Shown piece by piece: positions 29,238 to 37,286 of a DNA stretch of 45,373 nt; positions within the stretch are counted from its first letter, which is position 1, and every line of letters starts with the position of its first letter. The stretch is taken from the NCBI RefSeq assembly GCF_013385425.1, contig NZ_JACAQA010000006.1, positions 181,699 to 227,071 of the forward strand, written 5' to 3'. The translations under genes were made by a program, and so were the position numbers. The DNA comes from Pseudomonas gingeri (GTDB lineage Bacteria; Pseudomonadota; Gammaproteobacteria; Pseudomonadales; Pseudomonadaceae). The notes beneath the pieces were generated by a model, which saw only the letters and a program-made list of their open reading frames with translations, was not told the DNA's origin and ran no database searches.

Positions 29238-31424
29238 ATGGTTGACTGCCCAGTGCTTGCCCGCCTTCTCGCCTTGCCCGTCGTTGTATTCATCTGCCTG
29301 CTGAGCCTCCTGCCATCGGTCAGCGCCGACGCAGCCGGCCTGCCGAGCCTGCTGGCCAGCGCGGAAAAAACCCAGCCGGTCCCCAGCGAGCCCCTGGCGC
29401 AATCCCTGGATGAGGTAATCAAGAACCTGGAGAACGACCAGCAACGCGCCAAGCTGCTGAGCGACCTGAAGAAGCTGCGCGACAGCACCAGGAAAGCCCA
29501 ACCGGCCACCGAAGAAGGCGTGCTGGGGCTGATCGGCAGCACCCTCGCCGGCTTCGAAAAACAGTTTTCCGGTGACGACAGCCCCCTCAGTCGCTGGTCG
29601 GAAGAATTCGACCTGGCCAAGGGTGAACTGATGGACCTGACGCTGCCGGCCAGCGAGTGGGTGCCGATGGTCTTCGCCTTCGCCCTGATCCTTGCGCTCT
29701 GGAGTTTCCTCGCCTGGGCCATGATCTGGCTCGGGCGCCAGGTGCGCCTGCGCTTCGGCCTCAGCGAGGAGTTGCCACAACACCCGCGCACCGTCGACCT
29801 GCTGCGCTTCGCCCTGCGCAAGCTCGGGCCCTGGCTGATCGCCCTGCTCATCACCGTGTACATGAGCTACGCCCTGCCCTCGTCCCTGGGCAAGAACCTG
29901 GCGATGGTGCTGGCCTACGCCCTGGTGGTGGGCACCTTGTTCTCGGCCATCTGCGTGATCGCCTTCTCCGTGCTCGACGGCCAGCATCGCCATCAGGCCC
30001 TGTACATCCTCCGCCGCCGGGCCTTCCGGCCGCTGTGGCTGATCGGCAGCTTCGCCGCCTTTGGCGAGGCCCTCAGCGACCCACGGATGATCGCCAGCCT
30101 CGGCAGCCACCTGGCCCACACCGCCGCGACCTTCGCCAATGTCATGGCGGCGCTGTCCACTGGACTGTTCATCGTGCGGTTCCGCCGCCCCATCGCCCAC
30201 CTGATCCGCAACCAGCCGCTGTCCCGGCGCCTGAACCGCCGCGCCCTGAGCGACACCCTGGCGATCCTCGGCACCTTCTGGTTCGTCCCGGCGCTGATCC
30301 TGGTGGCGATCTCGCTGTTCGCCACCTTCATCTCCGCCGGCGACACCAGCACGGCCCTGCGCCAGTCGCTGATCTGCACCGTGCTGGTGGTGTTGTGCAT
30401 GGTGATCAACGGGTTGGTGCGCCGCCACGCCCTCAAACCCCATCGCGGCCACAAGCGCCATGCCCTGTACTCCGAGCGCCTGAACAACTTCGGCTACACC
30501 CTGGTGCACCTGGCGGTGTGGCTGGTGTTTATCGAACTGGGCCTGCGGGTCTGGGGCATGTCGCTGATCGGCTTCACCGAGGGCGAGGGGCATGAGGTCA
30601 GCGTCAGGCTGTTCAGCCTCGGCGGCACGCTGATCTTCGCCTGGCTGGTGTGGATTCTCAGCGACACCGCCGTGCATCACGCCCTGACCCGTTCGCGCAA
30701 AGGCCTGGCCAATGCCCGGGCGCAGACCATGATGCCGCTGATCCGCAACGTGCTGTTCGTGGCGATCTTCATCATTGCGCTGATCGTCGCCCTGGCGAAC
30801 ATGGGCATGAACGTCACGCCCCTGCTGGCCGGTGCCGGTGTGATCGGTTTGGCGATCGGCTTTGGTGCGCAGTCGCTGGTGGCGGACCTGATCACCGGCC
30901 TGTTCATCATTATCGAGGACTCCCTGGCCATCGACGACTACGTCGACGTCGGCGGCCACCTCGGCACGGTGGAGGGGCTGACCATCCGCACGGTGCGGCT
31001 GCGGGATATCGACGGGATCGTCCACACCATTCCGTTCAGCGAGATCAAGAGCATCAAGAACTACTCGCGGGAGTTCGGCTACGCGATCTTCCGGGTGGCG
31101 ATCCCGTTCAACATGCCCATCGACAACGCGATCAAGCTGATGCGCGATGTCGGCCAGAAGATGCGCAGCGACCCGTTGCAACGGCGCAATATCTGGTCGC
31201 CGCTGGAGATCCAGGGGGTAGAGAGTTTCGAGTCCGGCAGCGCGATCCTGCGCGCTCGGTTCAAGACCGCGCCGATCCGGCAGTGGGAAGTTTCCCGGGC
31301 CTTCAACCTGGCGCTCAAGCGCACCATGGATGAGGCCGGGCTGGATCTGGCGACGCCGCGGTTGAGTGTGCAGGTGGTGACCGCCGGTGGCGGCCCGGAA
31401 ACGGAAGCCGCACCAAAATCCTGA
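29238..31424 (+). CDS. Large MscS-family mechanosensitive channel
   Basis: 728-aa member of the MscS superfamily, in the size class of E. coli YbiO rather than MscS (286 aa). A signal peptide (to about SVSA, residue 30) precedes a periplasmic helical stretch (about 45-130). About ten membrane segments follow. The pore helix and upper beta domain are NMGMNVTPLLAGAGVIGLAIGFGAQSLV (about 520-550), then DYVDVGGHLGTVEGLTIRTVRLRD and HTIPFSEI. The C-terminal alpha/beta vestibule ends near residue 710. It should open on membrane tension during hypo-osmotic shock. Confidence 0.92.
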   Translation: MVDCPVLARLLALPVVVFICLLSLLPSVSADAAGLPSLLASAEKTQPVPSEPLAQSLDEVIKNLENDQQRAKLLSDLKKLRDSTRKAQPATEEGVLGLIGSTLAGFEKQFSGDDSPLSRWSEEFDLAKGELMDLTLPASEWVPMVFAFALILALWSFLAWAMIWLGRQVRLRFGLSEELPQHPRTVDLLRFALRKLGPWLIALLITVYMSYALPSSLGKNLAMVLAYALVVGTLFSAICVIAFSVLDGQHRHQALYILRRRAFRPLWLIGSFAAFGEALSDPRMIASLGSHLAHTAATFANVMAALSTGLFIVRFRRPIAHLIRNQPLSRRLNRRALSDTLAILGTFWFVPALILVAISLFATFISAGDTSTALRQSLICTVLVVLCMVINGLVRRHALKPHRGHKRHALYSERLNNFGYTLVHLAVWLVFIELGLRVWGMSLIGFTEGEGHEVSVRLFSLGGTLIFAWLVWILSDTAVHHALTRSRKGLANARAQTMMPLIRNVLFVAIFIIALIVALANMGMNVTPLLAGAGVIGLAIGFGAQSLVADLITGLFIIIEDSLAIDDYVDVGGHLGTVEGLTIRTVRLRDIDGIVHTIPFSEIKSIKNYSREFGYAIFRVAIPFNMPIDNAIKLMRDVGQKMRSDPLQRRNIWSPLEIQGVESFESGSAILRARFKTAPIRQWEVSRAFNLALKRTMDEAGLDLATPRLSVQVVTAGGGPETEAAPKS

Positions 31425-31434
31425 GCGCCACGAA

Positions 31435-31466
31435 CCTGTAGGAGCGAGCTTGCTCGCTCCTACAGG
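31435..31466. repeat. Collapsed single REP palindrome
   Basis: CCTGTAGGAGCGAGC (31435-31449), TT, GCTCGCTCCTACAGG (31452-31466): a perfect 15-bp inverted repeat lacking the usual spacer. It occupies the 51-bp gap between convergent genes and can serve as a bidirectional transcript end. Confidence 0.8.
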
Positions 31467-31475
31467 GGGGAATGG

Positions 31476-32192
31476 CTAAACCACATCCACCCCGACATGA
31501 ATCGCATCATGTCGCCAGAACTCCAGATCGCAGTCGATCAGTCGTTCATGCTGGTCATAGTTGACCCGGGCAATGCGCAAGCCCGGGCTCCCCACCGACA
31601 CCCGCAACGCCGCGGCCGCCTCGACCTGCAGTGACGTCGGCACAATCTCGAACCTGACCCGCCCGTAATGCAGGTCGTAATGCCGGGCATACAGCTCGGT
31701 GATCGACTGGTTCAAATCAAACTCCAGAATCCCCGGGAAATACTGCGGATTGAGGTAATGCTCGACATACAGCACCAGCCGCTCATCGATCCGCCGCGCC
31801 CGGCAGATCTGGATCACGCTGGACAAGGCCGGCAACTGCAACCAGTCACACACCGCCGCCGACGCCGGCTGCAAACGCGCCGAAATCACCTGGGTCGACG
31901 GCACCCGCCCCTGGGCACTGACCATTGCGTGAAAGTGGCTACGCTGCATCAGGTTATAGGCCAGGCGCGGCGGCGAAATAAACCAGCCCCGACGCTCCTC
32001 GCGATAGATCAGCCCCTGGGCCTCCAGTTGCAACAAGGCCTCACGCACGGTGATCCGGGTGGTACCGAACAACTCACTGAGTTTGCGCTCGGCGGGCAAT
32101 TTGCTACCCGGTGGCAACAAGCCGTGTCCGATCTGCTCATGCAGGGCCTGACCGATGGCTGTCACCGCCTTTGGAGCCTCTTCACGCATCAA
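31476..32192 (-). CDS. GntR-family (HutC/UTRA) regulator
   Basis: 238-aa transcription factor. The N-terminal winged helix-turn-helix (about 8-75) shows LPAERKLSELFGTTRITVREAL and a wing GWFIS. The C-terminal UTRA ligand domain (about 90-235) contains CRARRIDERLVLYVEHYLNP and YDQHERLIDCDLEFWRHDAI. HutC-subfamily proteins usually repress neighbouring catabolic or uptake genes and are released by a pathway ligand. It is divergent from an ABC operon, with a matching near-palindrome 11 bp upstream of its own start; autoregulation and control of the operon are inferred. PhnF/PhnR-like regulators are the closest analogy. Confidence 0.9.
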   Translation of the reverse strand: MMREEAPKAVTAIGQALHEQIGHGLLPPGSKLPAERKLSELFGTTRITVREALLQLEAQGLIYREERRGWFISPPRLAYNLMQRSHFHAMVSAQGRVPSTQVISARLQPASAAVCDWLQLPALSSVIQICRARRIDERLVLYVEHYLNPQYFPGILEFDLNQSITELYARHYDLHYGRVRFEIVPTSLQVEAAAALRVSVGSPGLRIARVNYDQHERLIDCDLEFWRHDAIHVGVDVV

Positions 32193-32202
32193 CGTTACCT
32201 AT

Positions 32203-32216
32203 CTGGACTAGACCAG
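32203..32216. promoter_or_regulatory. Candidate UTRA-regulator operator, site 1
   Basis: CTGGACTAGACCAG is a near-perfect palindrome with the TGGTCTAGACCA core known for several HutC-subfamily regulators (NagR/DasR type). It lies 11 bp upstream of the GntR gene start and would fit autorepression. Confidence 0.6.
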
Positions 32217-32481
32217 CACTGTTTTAGGGCACAACCGCACGGGATCGCGGTCTCCAGTTGTAATGCCCAGCCTAGGCAATACAGATGACTGATATGTGAC
32301 AAAGCGACGAAACGGTGCATGTGTACGGTCGTTCCATAATGATCAAACCCTTTAATATCAGCTAGTTAACTATGGTCTACGCTTAACGGGGTGGTCATGA
32401 ACACCACCGATAAAAAACCTTGCAGGACTGATGCCGACATCAAAGTGTCATCCAGCAAGCTTAAATTGGCTCAGGTATTGC

Positions 32482-32493
32482 TGACCTAGACCA
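32482..32493. promoter_or_regulatory. Candidate UTRA-regulator operator, site 2
   Basis: TGACCTAGACCA repeats the CTAGACCA half of site 1, 69 bp before the binding-protein start. A further half-site TGGTCTA occurs at 32373-32379. No other feature is recognised in this 369-bp divergent gap. Confidence 0.5.
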
Positions 32494-32561
32494 AACGATT
32501 CAAACCACCGCACTACTTTTTATAAAAATCGCCGCGTTGAAAACGCCCAAAGGAGCTTCGG

Positions 32562-33629
32562 ATGAAACAGCTTTTCCTGGCATCACTGTTAGGCTCGACC
32601 ATTGCCCTGTGCACCTCGGCCATGGCTGCTGGCACCGATTTGAAAGCACTGGAAACCGCCGCCAAGCAAGAAGGCGCCGTCAACAGCGTCGGCATGCCCG
32701 ATGACTGGGCGAACTGGGCCGGCACCTGGAAAGACCTGAGCGACAAGTACGGCCTCAAGCACATCGACACCGACATGAGCTCGGCCCAGGAAGTGGCCAA
32801 GTTCGCCGCCGAGAAAGACAACGCCAGCGCCGATATCGGCGACGTCGGTGCCGCCTTCGGCCCGATCGCGGTCAAGCAGGGCGTGACCCAACCCTACAAG
32901 CCAAGCACCTGGGAACAGGTTCCGGCCTGGGCCAAGGATAAGGACGGCAACTGGGCACTGGCCTACACCGGCACCATCGCGTTCATCGTCAACAAGAAGC
33001 TGCTGCACGGCTCCGAAGCGCCGAAAAGCTGGTCTGACCTCAAGACCGGTAAATACAAGGTTTCCATCGGTGACGTGAGCACCGCTGCCCAGGCCGCCAA
33101 CGGCGTACTGGCCGCTGCCCTGGCCAACGGTGGTGACGAGAAGAACATCCAGCCCGCGCTGCTGATGTTTGCCGAGATCGCCAAGCAAGGTCGCCTGTCG
33201 CTCGCCAACCCGACCATCGCCACCATGGAAAAGGGTGAAGTCGAAGTCGGCGTGGTCTGGGACTTCAACGGCCTGAGCTACAAGGCCAAGATGGCCAACC
33301 CGGATGACTACGTGGTGCTGATTCCATCGGACGGTTCGGTGATCTCCGGCTACACCACCATCATCAACAAATACGCCAAGCACCCGAACGCGGCCAAACT
33401 GGCGCGTGAGTACATCTTCAGCGACGCCGGCCAGATCAACCTGGCGCGCGGCAACGCCCGTCCGATCCGTGCCGAACACCTGACCCTGCCGGAAGACGTG
33501 AAGGCCAAGCTGCTGCCTAACGAGCAGTACAAGAAAGTCACGCCGATCAAAGACGCCGATGCATGGGAAAAAACTTCCAAGGCACTGCCGCAGAAGTGGC
33601 AGGAAGAAGTCATCATCAACATGCAATAA
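32562..33629 (+). CDS. ABC transporter periplasmic binding protein
   Basis: 355-aa extracellular solute-binding protein of the spermidine/iron/2-aminoethylphosphonate-like group (type II fold). The signal peptide is MKQLFLASLLGSTIALCTSAMAA. Recognisable stretches: ALETAAKQEGAVNSVGMPDDWANW near the mature start, AYTGTIAFIVNKK in the hinge region, and AREYIFSDAGQINLARGNARPIR near the C-terminus. AGGAG seven bases upstream supports the ATG. It heads an operon with two permeases, an ATPase and two phosphohydrolases. A hairpin plus a REPIN directly follow it. The ligand is unknown; a phosphonate or organic phosphate is inferred from the neighbours. Confidence 0.9.
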   Translation: MKQLFLASLLGSTIALCTSAMAAGTDLKALETAAKQEGAVNSVGMPDDWANWAGTWKDLSDKYGLKHIDTDMSSAQEVAKFAAEKDNASADIGDVGAAFGPIAVKQGVTQPYKPSTWEQVPAWAKDKDGNWALAYTGTIAFIVNKKLLHGSEAPKSWSDLKTGKYKVSIGDVSTAAQAANGVLAAALANGGDEKNIQPALLMFAEIAKQGRLSLANPTIATMEKGEVEVGVVWDFNGLSYKAKMANPDDYVVLIPSDGSVISGYTTIINKYAKHPNAAKLAREYIFSDAGQINLARGNARPIRAEHLTLPEDVKAKLLPNEQYKKVTPIKDADAWEKTSKALPQKWQEEVIINMQ

Positions 33630-33636
33630 CCCACAA

Positions 33637-33668
33637 CCATTGTTCCCGCACGGTAGCGGGAACAATGG
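33637..33668 (+). promoter_or_regulatory. Perfect hairpin after binding-protein gene
   Basis: CCATTGTTCCCGC (33637-33649), loop ACGGTA, GCGGGAACAATGG (33656-33668): a perfect 13-bp stem 8 bp past the stop. No T-run follows (GCTCCCC), so it more likely protects the upstream mRNA or partially attenuates than fully terminates. Confidence 0.65.
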
Positions 33669-33673
33669 GCTCC

Positions 33674-33778
33674 CCTGTAGGAGCGAGCTTGCTCGCGAGG
33701 GTCGCCGGTACACCGCGGGGCATCAGGTTTCCCGCGTTATCGTTGACGTCCATCGCGAGCAAGCTCGCTCCTACCGGG
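33674..33778. repeat. Full-length REPIN inside the ABC operon
   Basis: CCTGTAGGAGCGAGCTTGCT... and ...AGCAAGCTCGCTCCTACCGG flank a spacer that, read inverted, matches that of the 26680-26781 copy (GGACGTCAACGATAACGCGG). It separates the binding-protein gene from the rest of the operon, with the perfect hairpin just before it. Confidence 0.85.
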
Positions 33779-33815
33779 GGAGGTTGATATTCCCCTTCAT
33801 GACGAGGCCCGGTCT

Positions 33816-34622
33816 ATGCCGCACAACGTTATCCTGGTCGTGCTCGATGGCCTGAACTATGAGGTCGCCCGCCATGCCATGGGCCATCTCCAGGCTTACG
33901 CAGGCGCAGGACGCGCGGCGCTGTACAAACTGGAATGCGAGTTGCCCTCGCTCTCAAGACCGCTCTACGAATGCATTCTGACCGGTGTGGCTCCGATCCG
34001 CAGCGGCATCGTGCACAACCACGTCTCGCGCCTGTCCAACCAGCGCAGCGTGTTCCATTACGCCCGCGACGCCGGCCTGACCACCGCGGCGGCGGCCTAT
34101 CACTGGGTCAGCGAGCTGTACAACCGCACGCCCTTCGTCGCCGCCCGCGACCGGCATACCCGCGATGAAAACCTGGCGATCCAGCACGGCCATTTCTACT
34201 GGGTCGACCACTACCCCGATTCCCATCTGTTCGCCGATGCCGAAAGCCTGCGCCTGCAACACGCGCCGAACTTCCTGCTGGTGCACCCGATGAACATCGA
34301 CGACGCCGGTCACAAGCACGGCCTCGACACCGCGCAATACCGCAACAGCGCGCGTTCCGCCGACATCATCCTGGCCGACTACCTGCAAGGCTGGCTCGAC
34401 GCCGGCTATCAGGTGCTGGTGACCGCCGACCACGGCATGAACAACGACCGCTCACACAACGGCCTGCTGGCCGAAGAGCGCGAAGTGCCGCTGTTCGTCC
34501 TCGGCGATGCCTTCAGTTTCAACCCCGACGCCACGCCCCTGCAGACGCAGCTCTGCGGCACCATCTGCGAACTGCTGGGCGTCCCCCATGACAAACCTGT
34601 ATGCCGGGAGTTGTTGAAGTGA
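33816..34622 (+). CDS. Cytosolic alkaline-phosphatase-superfamily hydrolase
   Basis: 268-aa metal-dependent hydrolase of the alkaline phosphatase superfamily, close in layout to phosphonoacetate hydrolase and nucleotide pyrophosphatases. The first metal aspartate is D11 in VVLDGLN. By alignment with those enzymes the nucleophile is S47 in LPSLSRPL, where they usually have threonine. Later ligands are in HPMNIDDAGHKHG and TADHGMNNDRSHNG. There is no signal peptide, so it acts on imported substrate. GAGG precedes the ATG. The stop overlaps the next gene (GTGA). It could cleave a phosphonate C-P bond or a phosphodiester; the sequence does not decide. Confidence 0.82.
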   Translation: MPHNVILVVLDGLNYEVARHAMGHLQAYAGAGRAALYKLECELPSLSRPLYECILTGVAPIRSGIVHNHVSRLSNQRSVFHYARDAGLTTAAAAYHWVSELYNRTPFVAARDRHTRDENLAIQHGHFYWVDHYPDSHLFADAESLRLQHAPNFLLVHPMNIDDAGHKHGLDTAQYRNSARSADIILADYLQGWLDAGYQVLVTADHGMNNDRSHNGLLAEEREVPLFVLGDAFSFNPDATPLQTQLCGTICELLGVPHDKPVCRELLK

Positions 34623-35464
34623 ATTCACTCACCCGTGGCAAATGGCTCGCCGTGCTCTGCCTGGTGCCCTTTGCCCTGTTCTTTATCGTGTTCGAGATCG
34701 CGCCGCTGGCGTGGGTGCTGATCAACAGCGTGCAGTCGGAAGACGACGGCTGGGGCCTGGCCAACTTCAGCAAGATCTTCAGCTCGAAGTTCTACCTGCA
34801 GGCGATCCAGTACAGCCTGGAAATCAGCTTCTGGTCCAGCGTGTTCGGCATGCTGATCGCCGTGCTCGGCGCCTACTCCCTGCGCCGGGTCGACTCGCGC
34901 CTGCGGGACTTCGTCAACTCATTCGCCAACATGACCAGCAACTTCGCCGGCGTACCCCTGGCCTTTGCGTTCATCATCCTGCTGGGCTTCAACGGCACCT
35001 TCACCATCATGCTGAAACAGGCCGGGATCATTCAGGATTTCAACTTGTACTCGAAAACCGGCCTGATCATTCTCTACACCTACTTCCAGATTCCCCTCGG
35101 CGTGCTGTTGCTCTACCCGGCCTTCGACGCCCTGCGCGAAGACTGGCGCGAGTCCGCCGCGCTGCTCGGCGCCGACGGCTGGCAGTTCTGGCGGCATATC
35201 GGCCTGCCGGTGCTGACCCCGGCACTGCTGGGCACCTTCGTCATCCTGCTGGCCAACGCCCTCGGCGCCTACGCCACGGTGTATGCCCTGACCACCGGCA
35301 ACTTCAACGTGTTGCCGATCCGTATTGCCGCCATGGTTTCCGGCGACATCAGCCTCGACCCGAACATGGCCAGTGCCCTGGCGGTGGTGCTGGTGGGCCT
35401 GATGACCTTCGTGACCGTGATCCACCAGTGGCTGTTGAAAAGGAGCTACCATGTCGCGCGCTGA
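34619..35464 (+). CDS. ABC transporter permease
   Basis: 281-aa inner-membrane permease with about six membrane segments (first about 8-32, LAVLCLVPFALFFIVFEIAPLAW). The BPD-type EAA loop is ESAALLGADGWQFWRHIGLPVLTP, which contacts the ATPase. I chose the GTG at 34619 (GGGAG eight bases upstream; GTGA overlap with the preceding stop); an ATG at 34601 in the same frame would add six residues. It overlaps the second permease by 14 bp. Confidence 0.9.
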   Translation: MNSLTRGKWLAVLCLVPFALFFIVFEIAPLAWVLINSVQSEDDGWGLANFSKIFSSKFYLQAIQYSLEISFWSSVFGMLIAVLGAYSLRRVDSRLRDFVNSFANMTSNFAGVPLAFAFIILLGFNGTFTIMLKQAGIIQDFNLYSKTGLIILYTYFQIPLGVLLLYPAFDALREDWRESAALLGADGWQFWRHIGLPVLTPALLGTFVILLANALGAYATVYALTTGNFNVLPIRIAAMVSGDISLDPNMASALAVVLVGLMTFVTVIHQWLLKRSYHVAR

Positions 35465-36266
35465 ACCCGGCTCCGCCGCCCTGTACCACCGCGGGGTGGT
35501 CTACCTGCTGTTCCTGATCCTGCTGCTGCCCCTGGCCGGCACCCTGGTCTACTCCCTGGCCAGCAGTTGGTCGGCGACCATCCTGCCCGCCGGTTTCACC
35601 TTCAAGTGGTACCTGCAACTGTGGAGCGACCCGCGCTTCCTCAATGCCTTCGGCCAGTCGCTGATCGTCTGCGTCGGCTCGCTGGTGTTGTCGGTGGTGC
35701 TGATCCTGCCGTTGCTGTTCGTGGTGCACTACCACTTCCCCAAGCTCGACGCCCTGATGAACATCCTCATCCTGCTGCCCTTCGCGGTGCCGCCGGTGGT
35801 GTCCTCGGTGGGCCTGTTGCAGCTCTACGGTTCCGGGCCGTTCGCCATGGTCGGCACGCCGTGGATCCTGATCGGTTGCTACTTCACCGTGGCCTTGCCG
35901 TTCATGTACCGGGCGATCACCAACAACCTGCAAGCGATCAACCTGCGCGACCTGATGGACGCCGCCCACCTGCTCGGTGCCAGCACCTGGCAGGCAGCGT
36001 TCCTGGTGGTGCTGCCGAATCTGCGCAAGGGCCTGATGGTCGCGCTGCTGCTGTCGTTCTCCTTCCTGTTCGGCGAGTTCGTGTTCGCCAACATCCTGGT
36101 CGGTACCCGCTATGAAACCCTGCAGGTGTACCTGAACAACATGCGCAACAGCAGCGGCCATTTCACCAGCGCCCTCGTGATTTCCTATTTCCTCTTCGTT
36201 TTGGTACTCACCTGGGTCGCCAATCGTCTGAGCTCTTCACCAAAAGAGAAGGACAAAAGCCAATGA
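35451..36266 (+). CDS. ABC transporter permease
   Basis: 271-aa second permease, about six membrane segments (first about 15-38). The EAA-like loop reads DAAHLLGASTWQAAFLVVLPNLRKG. AAGGAG precedes the ATG. It overlaps the first permease by 14 bp and the ATPase gene by 4 bp (ATGA), so the three membrane-complex genes are tightly coupled. Two different permeases suggest a heterodimeric channel. Confidence 0.9.
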   Translation: MSRAEPGSAALYHRGVVYLLFLILLLPLAGTLVYSLASSWSATILPAGFTFKWYLQLWSDPRFLNAFGQSLIVCVGSLVLSVVLILPLLFVVHYHFPKLDALMNILILLPFAVPPVVSSVGLLQLYGSGPFAMVGTPWILIGCYFTVALPFMYRAITNNLQAINLRDLMDAAHLLGASTWQAAFLVVLPNLRKGLMVALLLSFSFLFGEFVFANILVGTRYETLQVYLNNMRNSSGHFTSALVISYFLFVLVLTWVANRLSSSPKEKDKSQ

Positions 36267-37252
36267 GCTTCATCAGTGTCCAGAACCTGAAAAAAACCTA
36301 CGCCGGCACCACGGTGTTCAGTGATATCAACTGCGAAATCGCCAAGGGTGAATTCGTCACCCTGCTCGGCCCGTCCGGTTGCGGCAAGTCCACCCTGCTG
36401 CGTTGCATCGCCGGCCTGACCTCGGTGGACGGCGGCAAGATCCTCCTCGACGGCCAGGACATCGTCCCGCTGAGCCCGCAGAAACGCGCGATCGGCATGG
36501 TGTTCCAGAGCTACGCATTGTTCCCCAATATGACCGTGGAACAGAACGTCGCCTTCGGCCTGAAGATGCAGAAGGTCAATGCCGACGACAGCCACAAGCG
36601 CGTCATGGAAGCCCTCAGGCTGGTGGAACTGCACGACTTCGCCGCGCGCTACCCGCACCAGTTGTCCGGCGGCCAATGCCAGCGCGTGGCCCTGGCCCGC
36701 TCCCTGGTCACCCGCCCGCGCCTGCTGTTGCTCGATGAGCCGCTGTCGGCCCTCGATGCACGGATTCGCAAACACCTGCGCGAGCAGATCCGGGCGATCC
36801 AGCGCGAACTGGGCCTGACCACCATTTTCGTCACCCATGACCAGGAAGAAGCCCTGACCATGAGTGACCGGATCTTCCTGATGAACCAGGGCAAGATCGT
36901 CCAGAGCGGCGACGCCGAATCCCTCTACACCGCGCCGGTGGACGTGTTTGCCGCCGGCTTTATCGGCAACTACAACCTGCTCGACGCCGACGCGGCCAGC
37001 CGCCTGCTGCAACGGCCGATCAACAGCCGCATCGCCATTCGCCCGGAAGCCATCGAACTGCGTGCCGAGGGTGAACTGGACGCGCTGATTCGCGGTCACA
37101 GCTTGCTGGGCAACGTGATTCGTTACCGGGTCGAGGCCCGGGGCGTGGAACTGGTGGTGGACGTGCTCAACCGCTCGGCCGCCGACCTGCACCCCGAAGG
37201 CCGGCGTTTGTCGCTGTCTATCGATCCGAGTGCCCTATGTGAGGTAGCCTGA
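36263..37252 (+). CDS. ABC transporter ATP-binding protein
   Basis: 329-aa ATPase of the spermidine/iron/phosphonate-type importers. Walker A is GPSGCGKST (residues 36-44), signature LSGGQCQRVALARS, Walker B LLLLDEPLSALD, H-loop FVTHDQEEA. A short C-terminal regulatory (TOBE-like) domain follows from about 240. Length and order are standard. The start overlaps the second permease stop (ATGA). Confidence 0.93.
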   Translation: MSFISVQNLKKTYAGTTVFSDINCEIAKGEFVTLLGPSGCGKSTLLRCIAGLTSVDGGKILLDGQDIVPLSPQKRAIGMVFQSYALFPNMTVEQNVAFGLKMQKVNADDSHKRVMEALRLVELHDFAARYPHQLSGGQCQRVALARSLVTRPRLLLLDEPLSALDARIRKHLREQIRAIQRELGLTTIFVTHDQEEALTMSDRIFLMNQGKIVQSGDAESLYTAPVDVFAAGFIGNYNLLDADAASRLLQRPINSRIAIRPEAIELRAEGELDALIRGHSLLGNVIRYRVEARGVELVVDVLNRSAADLHPEGRRLSLSIDPSALCEVA

Positions 37253-37286
37253 TGTCCTTAGCGCGTTTGAAGAGAGAGCAGTACTG

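Noticed and set aside
28926..31181. 751-codon minus-strand open frame opposite the MscS-family gene
   Set aside because: The Gln/His/Gly-rich translation mirrors the codon bias of the channel gene. The frame also runs through a REPIN arm.
33637..33668. Hairpin after the binding-protein gene as a full intrinsic terminator
   Set aside because: There is no T-tract, and functionally linked transporter genes follow in the same direction without an obvious new promoter.
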